Assembly (NCBI RefSeq): GCF_021389955.1
Contig: NZ_CP089980.1
Coordinates: 3,467,001-3,531,000 of the forward strand
DNA from: Fulvivirga maritima
GTDB lineage: Bacteria > Bacteroidota > Bacteroidia > Cytophagales > Cyclobacteriaceae
Length of the DNA: 64,000 nucleotides
Direction: 5' to 3'
Positions 46,721-58,700 of this stretch are shown here, one piece after another (position 1 is the stretch's first letter; each line of letters opens with the position of its first letter). Below the pieces are notes generated by a model. The model made no database searches. It worked only from the letters and a program-made list of their open reading frames with translations, and was not told where the DNA came from. A program made the position numbers and the translations under genes.

Positions 46721-49700
46721 GTGAAAGACAAACTAGATAAGTCTAACGTATCACAAATATTGGAGTTGACCACGGTACAACGGGGTATGTTATTTCATTT
46801 TTTAAATGAAGCTGACAGTAATGTTTATAATGTTCAGATTTCGATTGATATAGATGGAAATTTGGATGTTAATCTTCTTAAAGAAGCATTTATACTAGTT
46901 CAAAAACAGAATGACGCGTTGAGGTCTGTTTTTAGATGGGAAAAACTGAGTAAACCTGTTCAAATAATTCTTAAGGATGTCTTAATTGATTTTACCTTTA
47001 AGGATATTTCTCAGGAAAATACTGAACTGGAAAGAGAGAAACTAGTTCAAGAAGTAATAAATGATGATCTGGGAATTAGATTTTCGTTAAAATCAACACC
47101 TTTTCGAATCCAGGTAATAAAGTTATCTGAACGAAAACATGTAATGGTAATTACCCACCATCATATTTTGTATGATGGTTGGAGTACCGGTATTTTGTTT
47201 GATGAATTGTTTTCATTTTACCGAAGTTTATCCGGAGGTCATCAAAAGTTAAGCGCAAAGGTTAGTTATTCTGATGTCGCTAATCAATTAAAGTCGGAAC
47301 TATCTGATAAAGCTAGACAATTTTGGAGTCAATATCTTGAAGGTTATAAGGTTACATCATTATTTTCTGCAGCAACTAATAATGAAAAGAGTTGTGAAAT
47401 AGAAAAAGTTGCGATCACTATTCCTAACGAACCTTTAAGTCATTATTCTTCAACTCATAGGGTTACTAAAGCCTCGGTAATTTATGCTGCGTATGCAATA
47501 TTTTTGCAAAAGTATCATGATGTTAATGATGTCACCTTCGGTACTACAGTTTCTAATAGAGATAATGAAATTAATGGTCATGATCAGATAATCGGAAATT
47601 TCATTAATACTTTACCAATAAGAATTAAGAATGCGGAAGAGAAAAGGTTGAATGAGCTAGTTAAGGATGTGAGTAAGCAGCTTATAGACAGGGCCCAATA
47701 CAATAACACATCTTATTTTGATATTAAAAAAATTCATAATGTAAAGCCTGATAGAGATCTGTTTGATTCGGTACTAATAATAGAAAATTACCCGCTGAAT
47801 ACAGATCAGATACATGGTAACCATGATTTAACATTGGGAATTCGATCTGTGTATGAGAACACAGGAATCCCCTTAGTGATTACAGTCTTCTTCAATGATT
47901 CTGTAGATATTGAATTGTCTTATCAAACATCTCAATTTACAAGAGACGAGGTTAATTTTATCTCCACAAAACTAGCTATGTTTATAGAGGCTATTATTGT
48001 GGGAGGTAACAGAGGGCTGAAGGAGTTAAGTTTGCTGTCAGAAAATGAAAAGAATGAGCTCTTAATCCACTTTAACGACACGCAGCTTATTTATAATAAA
48101 CAAAGTACAATTGTTGAACTTTTTGAAGAACAGGTTAAGGCTACACCTGATCAAATAGCTCTTGTTTTTGGAGAACAAAAACTCAGTTATAATGAACTTA
48201 ATGGCTTGGCTAATGGCTTAGCCTTGGATTTGCGAAACAAAGGAGTGAATCCAAATGATGTGGTAGCTCTATACACTAGTAGGTCTTTGGAACTATTTAT
48301 AGCGCAAATTGCTGTGCTTAAATCCGGTGGCAGTTATTTGCCTTTAGACCCTGAATTTCCCCAAGAACGCTTAGAGTTTATGATAGCTGATGCTGGAGTA
48401 TCTACCATTATATGTACACCGGATTTAGAAACTACAAGATTTAAAAATAATACAGAGATAGATCTAATTGTGGTTGACTCTGAAGAGATCTCTAGCATTG
48501 GTGAAAATTTAGACCTGGTTAATGTCAATGATGATTTGGCTTATGTTATTTACACTTCTGGATCTACAGGAAAGCCTAAAGGTGTAATGATCACGCACAA
48601 ATCAGTGCACAACTATATTGAGTCTTTATCAGCATGTGTGCCGTTCAATTTAGATACATGCATTATTTCTGTCACGACGTTTTCGTTCGACATTTTTGTC
48701 ACAGAGTCACTAGTGCCATTAGCAAAAGGATCTACCATAGTAATCGCTGATAGTGATGCTCAGAAAGATCCACATATGCTCTCCAAATTGATTACGCTAA
48801 ATGATGTTAACTTGATGCAGACAACACCATCTAGGTATAGGATGTTGGCAAATGATGAAGCAATTTTTAAAACAATAGGAAATCAGCTGCAAAATATATT
48901 GGTGGGCGGAGAGGCCTTCCCTCAAGATCTTTTGAAATTTTTACAAAATCATACTCAGTCTCAAATATTTAATGTATATGGCCCTACCGAAACTACTGTA
49001 TGGTCATCACTTATAAACCTAACAAAATCCGATGCTATTACCATAGGAAGGCCTATTGGAAATACCCAATTTTATGTTTTGAACAAAGATTTACAACTAC
49101 AGCCGAAAGGAGTGGTGGGTGAGCTTTATATTGGTGGTGATGGCTTAGCAAAAGGTTATTATAATAATGAAGAACTAACCCAAAAGACCTTTATAGACAA
49201 TCCTTTTAAACAAAACGAAAAACTTTACAAAACAGGGGATATGGTGAGGTGGTGTCCTGATGGCTTATTAGAATATGTGGGACGTAAAGATTTTCAGGTT
49301 AAAATAAGAGGTTATAGAATTGAATTAGGTGAGATTGAAGGGTGTTTATTAAACTATAGTAAAATAAAGCAGTGTGCTGTAGTAGTAAACGAAACCGATA
49401 ATAGGAAGCAGATAGTTGCATATTATGTAGGGGATGAAATGGAGAATTTAGATGAACTTAGAGCTTATCTGATAAAATCCCTTCCCTCATATATGGTCCC
49501 TGCATATTTTATCTCGCTTGACTCCTTACCAATGACACCTAATGGTAAATTAGACAAGGCTAGATTGCCATTGCCTGAAATTCAGCTGAGGGAGAGTCAT
49601 AAAGTTGCTTCAAATTGGGTCGAAAAAGAGCTCTTAAAAATCTGGAAACAGTTATTGGGGCATAATGAAATTAGTGTAGACCAGAACTTTTTTGATGTTG

Positions 49701-52700
49701 GAGGAGATTCCCTTCATCTTATTACAATGAGTTCAAGGATTAAGTCCATATTTGATGCAGATATTTCCGTAACAGATCTTTTTAAATTCACCACCATTAG
49801 CCAATTGGGTAAGGTCATTAATAAGGGTAAAGAGCCCATTGATCAAGATAAGTTGCAAGAGGTGTCTTCAACTTCAGATGCTTTATCAAAGTCTTGCGAT
49901 ATAGCCATTATAGGTATGGCCGGCAGGTTTCCTGAAGCTCAGGATATATATCAGTTTTGGGAAAACCTAAGAGCGGGTAAAGAGTCTATAACTAAGAAAA
50001 ATAAAAAGGAGGGTGATTCAAAAATTGATGCCAAGGGCCATTTGATTGACTATGACTTATTTGATGCATCGTTTTTTGACTACTTACCATCTGAGGCCTC
50101 AAAGATGGACCCTCAGATACGTATTTTTCATGAGTGTGCATGGGAGGCGTTAGAGCATGCCGGATATAATCCATTTAAATATAAAGGCAAGATAGGTCTT
50201 TATGGAGGTGCATCAATTAACCCTTATTTTAACCTTAATCTGGCAGGTTCGGATTCCGATGACTGGGTGGAAAAATGGGAGACAATGACCTATGCGGATA
50301 AAGACTTTCTGTGTCCCAGGGTTTCCTATAAGCTAAATTTAAAAGGCCCTAGTGTAAGTGTGAATACTGCATGTTCTACTTCATTGGTAGCTGTAGATAC
50401 TGCTTGTCAGGAATTGATTTCAAGTAAATGTAGTATGGCTTTAGCCGGGGGTGTTTCTATATCTTTACATGATAATGATGGTTACACTCATCAGCCAGGT
50501 ATGATCCTTTCAAATGATGGTAGCTGTAGAGCTTTTGATGAAAACTCTTCAGGTACTGTAGGTGGAAATGGTGTGGGTATTGTGGTTTTAAAAAGACTGG
50601 AAGATGCTCTGAAGGATGGTGATTCGATATATGCAGTTATTAAAGGCAGTGCTACCAATAACGATGGAAATGAAAAGATAGGTTTTACGGCTCCTAGTGT
50701 TGAAGGGCAGAGTTCCGCTATAAAGCAAGCAATTAGAAAATCTAATATTTCATCAGAGAGTATTTCATATGTGGAGGCTCATGGTACAGGTACAGTATTG
50801 GGAGATCCGATAGAAATTGCTGGATTGACTAAGGCTTTTAATACTAGCAAAAGGCAATATTGCGCAGTAGGGTCGGTAAAAACTAATATTGGACATTTAG
50901 ATGCAGCTGCGGGTATAGCTGGTTTAATAAAGGCGACCATGTCCTTATACTATAAAGAGCTAGTGCCTAGTCTTCATTATAATAATCCTAATCCAAATAT
51001 AGATTTTGCACATAGCCCATTCTATGTAAGTTCAGATCTCAAACAATGGGAGAAAAGTGAGTTTCCAAGACGTGCAGGCGTTAGTTCCTTTGGTATAGGA
51101 GGCACTAATGCTCATGTGATTTTGGAAGAACCACCTGAAGTTGAAGAATCTTCAACTTCTCGCGAATTTCATTTATTAAGCTTTTCAGCAAAAAGTGAAG
51201 AGTCTCTTAAAAATAATATATTTAAACTTTCAGATTACTTAAAGAGGAATCAGAATATATCACTTGCGGATGTAGCTTATACTCTTAACAAAGGCAGAGC
51301 TCATTTTCCTTTAAGAGTAAGTATTAGTGCGGAAGAAACATCTCAAATTTCAGAAATCCTTCGAGAGTTATCTTCAGATGTCTCAATGTTATTGAGTAGT
51401 AATAGGAAGGATGAGATAGTTTTCATGTTTTCAGGTCAAGGCTCTCAGTACCTTGGCATGTGTTCTGATTTATACACTAAGGAAGAGTATTTCAAAACTA
51501 CTGTTGATTTGTGCCTGAATATTGCCCATGAACTGTGTAGTAAAGATTTTGGCAAGGTACTATTTAATAAAGACACTGAAGAAGGAAATGCTTTAGTTAA
51601 TCAGACGGAATTTGCTCAGCCAGTGTTATTCATTATTGAGTATGCTTTAGCCAAGTTACTTATAAGGTGGGGTATTGTTCCATCTTCAATGATAGGGCAT
51701 AGTATTGGCGAAATTACGGCGGCTTGTGTCTCAGGAGTTTTTACCTTAAGAGATGCTTTGAAGTTAGTAATAAAAAGAGGGGAAATTATGCAAGCTGCAG
51801 ACCCTGGTGATATGTTGAGTATTTCTATAGGTCAAGAAGAGTTGATGCCACTAGTAGGTAATGCTGAAATTTCCATTGCTGCAATAAATAGTCCTTCTCA
51901 CTGTGTAGTCTCAGGAACATCAGAAGCCATTGAGAATTTTAAGGACCTAATTGAGCAGAAAGAATACAGTTGTAGAATAATACCTACCTCTCATGCATTC
52001 CATTCGTATATGATGGATGATATTCTAGAAAGTTTTAAAGCATCTTTGAAAGATATCAAGTTTCATCAACCACAAATTCCAGTGATTTCAAATTTAACTG
52101 GGGATATAGCAGATGAGGTACTACTCACTAATCCGGATTATTGGGTAAGACATATTAGGGAGACGGTGCACTTTTCTTCAGGTGTAATGAAGCTGATGGA
52201 GTCTGGTAAGAAGTTATTTGTAGAAGTGGGGCCAGGGAATGTGTTGAGCACCTTTACCCGCTCACATAATGACAGCGAAGGAAATCATACAGTAATTAAT
52301 CTGGTGAAACATCCAAGGAAAGTGGGGGATGATCAGCAATATCTGCTTGCTAAAGTAGGTAAGATTTGGGAGAATGGGTTTGATATAAATTGGGGCGCAT
52401 TCTATGGAACAGAAAAAAGAAGAAGAATATCACTTCCTGCATATTCTTTTGATAGGTCAAAATTCCCTGATCGGTTAAATCAGATTCCTCAAGAAAATGT
52501 TAGACCCGTACGCAGTAAGAATCTTAATGATTGGTTCTATATTCCTGGATGGAAAAGTACATATTTTAGATCCGAAGAGAAAAAACAAGCAGGTGTTAAT
52601 ATAATCTATGGAGATTATAACCATGTATACTCATCCATAGAAACCAGGTTGAAGTTGGAGTCAATTCCATTTGTGTCAGTAATAAAGGGAGAAGGGTATG

Positions 52701-55700
52701 CTAAGATTTCTGACCATCAATATATGGTTAACCCTGATCATAAGGATGATTTTTTGAAGCTGTTTAAGGATTTGAACGCCTTAAATTTCAAGTTTAACCA
52801 AATCCTTTATAATGGCACTTTAGATGATCCCGATCTTAATAATGAATACAATAATCATCATTATCTATTCTACAGCTTACTTCATTTTGTGAAAGTGGCT
52901 AAGAAAGGCGGAATTTTAAATAATATTAGGTTAGTACTTATTACAAATGATGTTTATAATGTTCTAGGTAATGAGACTGTAAATATTGCATCATCCGCTA
53001 TCTCAGCTTTAGCAAATGTATGTGCTCAGGAATATGGTTTAACGAAGTGTCATATTGACCTTTCGATGAAAAGTCTTGATGAGAACTATGATCAATTAGT
53101 AAACTTAATTACCAGTAACTGTATCTCTCCAACATTGGCCGTGAGAAATGGGCTGATATGGGAAAGAGATTTTCAACAGATAGATGTCAAATTAGATGCC
53201 TCACAGTTTAAACCCAATGGCATTTACCTTATTACAGGAGGAATGGGTAAATTGGGGTATATTCTGTCTGAATATTTAATAAAAAAATATGATGCCTCAG
53301 TAGTGCTGATAGGCCGAACTGCAAAACAGGAGGTAGCCGATAAGATAGCGCGATTAAATTCTGGGGCTAAAAAGGTCATTTACTGTCAGGCGGATGTTAC
53401 TAACGTAAAGGATCTTGAAAACGTGGTGTGTGAGACGAGTAACATATTTGGTGAAATCACTGGGGTGATTCATGCAGCTGGAACATTAAATGGTAGTAGT
53501 ATCGATATAATAGATAATTTATCTGATCAGGCATACATGCAGCAATTTCAAACTAAGCAAGGAGGATTGCATTCGATCCATCAGGTGTTTGGTGCAAGGA
53601 ATTTAGACTTTTGCCTGGCTATATCATCTATTTCTGCAATATTAGGAGGAGTTCGTTTGGGAGCTTATGCATCAGCTAATATGGCAATGGATCAATATCT
53701 ACTATCTCTAAAAAAGAGAGATTGGCAATCCTTGAATCTTGATGGATTATCATTTGATGATGCATCTGGTGAAGGGTTAAACACTGAAGAGTTAATAGAT
53801 GTAATAGAAGCGGTACTGACTCTTAAAAATGTACCTCAATTGACAGTTTCAGTTGGTGACTTGGATAAAAGGATCTCTGAGTGGCTAGTTAAAGACCTTA
53901 TAACATTAGAAAATAATGATGGAACTGATTCATCATTTGGCTATAATATTGAAGATGAACTTAGAAAATTATGGAAAGAGTATTTTGGAGTTGAGGAGAT
54001 AACAAGCCATGATGATTTTTTTGAATTAGGTGGGGATTCACTTAAAGTGATAACCATGATAGGTAGAATACACAAGAAATTTAAGGTGCAATTATCAATT
54101 GGAGAGTTTTTTCAAAATTCGGCGCTCAAGGATTTAAGCGATCTGATAGTTACATATTCTTCAAATAATAGCACCATTGACAACATAATTTCAATTGCTC
54201 CGGCTAAGCATAGTTATCAACTAAGCTCAGTGCAAAAGCGTTTATATTTCCTCCAAGATTTTGCCCCTAATTCGACTGCATACAATATGCCTCTTGCTTT
54301 AAGGTTGAAAGGTGAAATCGATAGAGAAAAATTAAAGATAGCATTCATACAATTAATAGAGCGCCATGAGCCATTGAGGACCAGCTTTGAAATTTTAGAT
54401 GATCAGCCTAGTCAGATTATCATGATGGATTTCGATTTTGATATTGAGTGTTTTGATACTTCTGATAAAGATGTAGAAACAATAATTTCTCGATTTATTA
54501 GACCATTTACATTAAAAGAAGCTCCTCAAATTCGAGTTGGTTTAATAGAAAAATCTAAATATGACCATATCATGGTTGTAGATATGCCTCATATAATTAC
54601 AGATGGAATTTCTAAAAGTGTTTTAATTCAGGATTTTATGTCTCTTTATAACAAGGAGCCACTCGAGGAATTAAGGATACACTATAAGGACTATGCAGAG
54701 TGGCAGCAAGACAGTAGTTATAAGGACGAGCTAATAGGTCAAGGTGATTTTTGGAGGCTTGAATTTGATGATGAGCTGGAGCCTTTGAATATACCTACCG
54801 ATTTTGAAAGACCACCTATTAAGAATTTTGAAGGAGCCATCAAAAAATTTGAATTGGATGAGACCACTACACTTGATTTGAAAGCCCTTGCTGAAGATAA
54901 TGACTCCACTTTATTCATAATATTATTATCATGTTATTACATCTTTCTTGGTAAGCTGAGTGGTGAAAATGATTTGGTAATAGGTACACCTGTATCAGGA
55001 AGGACAAGTTCAGAGTTGGAAAGAATGGTTGGAATGTTTATAAATACTCTTCCTTTAAGAAATACGATCCTAAGCACAGAAAAATTTAGTGATTTTTTAG
55101 CAAGAGTTAAAAATAGAACTATCGAATGCTTTGATAACCAGATATATCCCTTTGAGAATTTATTGGAGGACTTGGATTTAGATAGGGATTTGAGTAGAAA
55201 CCCATTATTTGATGTGTTTTTCTCCTATGAAAATTTTGAGCGCTCAAAGCTAAAAATCCCAGGCTTAGAAATTACACCATTCGATGATAATCATATAGTG
55301 TCCAAGTTTGATTTAACACTAACAGCTTTTGAGGAAAATCAGACATTATCACTTCATTTTGAATACTCGACTAAATTGTTCAACTCAACCACAATTGAAA
55401 AATTTGTTGATTATTATAAGTCAATTATCAAGGTGGTGCTTGGTGATAATAACATCAGGATATCTGACATTAGCTTGATTACTGATAGTGAAAAGGAAAC
55501 AATATTAAATGCATTTAATAATACAGCGGGAGTAATTGATGAAACTCTTACCATTTCAAATGCTTTTGAAGAAACCGTGGCCAATAATGGTGATGATGTA
55601 GCCTTGACATATAAAGGCAGAAATTTCACATTCAATGATTTTAATAGTAGAAGTAATCAGATTGCTCATGCTATTTTAGAATATCAACTGCCTTACGGAT

Positions 55701-58700
55701 CTAGGATTGGAATTCTACTTCCTCGGACCGAAAACCTGTTGATTAGCATAATGGGAGTTTTAAAGGCAGGCTGTGCATATGTTCCTATTGATCCTGATTT
55801 TCCTGAAGAGAGAGTGGATTACATAATTAAAGATAGTGATGTTTCTTTAATGCTGGTGGATAATAACGAGCAATTGATAATTGATAAAAAGAGTATAGAA
55901 TGTTTAAATGTTGCTTCAGAACATATTAAACTGCAGAAGATTCATAATCTTGGTATCCAGATCTCTTCATCAGAATTGGCATATATGATCTATACTTCTG
56001 GGTCTACAGGTAGGCCTAAAGGGGTGATGATTGAGCATTTAAATGTTCTCAATTTCATAGAGGGCATCACATCTATTATAGACTTTTCTGCACGATCAAG
56101 ATTTTTGTGTTTAACTACAGTGTCGTTTGATATTTTTGTTTTGGAGAGTATCTTACCACTAATTAAGGGGTATCAGGTGATTTTGGCTAGTAAGGATGAT
56201 CAAAAAGATCCAGATTCATTATGTAGAATTATAAAATCTACAGAACTCAATGTAATGCAGATTACCCCATCTCATTTAAAAATGCTGCTTTCATCAGCAG
56301 AAGTGGGAGAAGCGTTAAACTCTTTGGAAATAATCATGGTTGGGGGTGAAAGCTTTCCAGTATCTCTATTAAAGGTATTGCAATCGTATAAAAAGCTTAA
56401 AATATACAACATGTATGGGCCTACTGAAACAACCGTATGGTCCTCCGTCCAAGAACTAACGAAGGCCGCTAGCATAGATATTGGATTCCCGATTTTGAAT
56501 ACCTCAATGATAGTTATCGGTGATGATGGTCAACTACAGCCAATAGGTGTTCCAGGAGAACTTTACATAGGAGGACTAGGTGTGGGTAGGGGGTATTGGG
56601 GAAGAGAAGACCTTACCAGTGAAAAATATGTAATTAACCCCGCAGGAATTAAGGGAAGATTTTATAAAACGGGTGATCTCGTTAAGTGGCTTCCAAATGG
56701 AGCAATACAATATTTAGGTCGTATTGATAATCAGGTTAAAATTAGAGGCTATCGAATAGAGTTAGGTGAAATTGAACGAAATTTGTTGACATACGAAGAA
56801 ATTTCAGAAGTGGTTGTATTCGCTCATGGACCTAAAGAAGATAAACTCTTGGTGGCATATTATGTTTCTCCATATTTATTGGAGGCAAAAATTCTTAAAG
56901 ACCATTTATCTGTGCAATTGCCTAACTATATGATTCCTTCATATTTTATGCATCTAACGGATCTACCCCTTACGCCCAATGGCAAAATAGATAGAAAAGC
57001 CCTGCCTAAACCGGAGCTTACAAGTATAAGTGAATATATGGCTCCAACTTCTGAAATGGAACAGGTTGTAATAAGCTTATGGGCAGATGTTTTGAATATT
57101 AATATTGATTCAATTGGAATAACTGATAGCTTTTTTGATTTGGGTGGACACTCTTTGCTAGCAAGTATATTGTCAAATAAAATAAGTAAAGAACTTAGCC
57201 TTACTTTGCCCTTAAGGGAAGTTTTTAAGTTGCAGGATGTACGTAGCCAAGCTGATTACCTTAGTCTTCGAGAAAAGAAAAAATTTACCTCTATTAATAA
57301 ATCTGTAGAAAAAGCATACTATCCTGTATCTTCATCTCAAAAAAGATTATTCATTCTTAATCAATTAGATAAGCAGTCGGTAGCTTATAATATGCCTTAT
57401 ACGGTAAGGTTAAAGGGTAGATTAGAAAGGGATAAATTTGATCAAGCATTCTCCAAACTTGTGAAGCGACATGAAAGTTTGAGAACTACTTTTCATTTGA
57501 AAGATGATGAAGCTGTACAAAAAGTAGAGGATGATCATATATTTAAAGTTGCCTATTACGAATGCGAAGAACGTGATGTTAACCAAAAAATAGAAAAGCT
57601 TATTGCACCTTTTGACTTGGGAGTTTGGCCTTTATTGAGAGCCGTTGTGTACACCTTCAGACCAGATAGTCATATTTTAGTGGTGGATATGCATCATATT
57701 ATAACTGATGGTTTATCACAACAAATTTTGCTGAAGGACTTTATTAAGATATATAATCAAGAAAGCCTTCCACCTCTGCAATTAGATTACAAAGATTATT
57801 CGGAGTGGCAGCAGAGTTCTACTCAGAAAGATAAATTATTAATTCATCAAGATTACTGGAAAGCAGAGTTTGAAGGAGAAATACTGTCGTTAGAACTACC
57901 ATATGACTTTGCTCGTCCCGTAGCGAGGAGTAGTAATGGAGGGAGGTTAGATGCCGTTCTGGATAAAACATTAACATGTGAATTGAATAATCTGAGCAAG
58001 CGTGAAGGGGTATCTAAATTTATTTTACTGTTATGTATCTATTATGTGATGCTAAGTAAATTGAGTTCTCAGGAAGATATAGTTATTGGTACACCTGTAT
58101 CTGGAAGGGAGCATGCAGATTTAGATGCAGTAATAGGCCTTTTTGTTAATACCTTGCCACTCCGAAATTTCGTAAATGGTAATAAATCATTTAAGGATTT
58201 TGTGCTTGAAGTAAAAGAGAGATTCCTTTTAAGTCATGAACATCAAAGTTATCCTTATGAGTATTTAATAGATGATTTAAAAGCTGATAGAGTAGGAAAT
58301 AGAAATCCTCTTTTTGATGTGATGTTTGTTTTTCAGCAAGATAATGATCCGGATGTTGAACTTTCTGGTATTCAGATGACACCCTATAAGTGTGATTTCA
58401 AGGTTGCTAAATTTGACCTAACATTAATAGCTCAGGAAACCTCTGAAGGAGTTCAAATAAGTATTGAATATTCACGTGATCTTTTCCTACCTGAAACTAT
58501 TCAAAGATTTATCAATTATTATCATAGAATAGCAGCAACGGTGGTGGCAGATGTGCAGCAAACTCTTTCGGATATTCAAATTATATCCGATAATGAAAGA
58601 CGTGAGCTCATTAATGAATTCAATAATACCGAAGTACCTTATCCAAAGGGAGAAACTATTATAAGCCTATTTCAGAAACAAGTTGTAGACTATCCTAACC

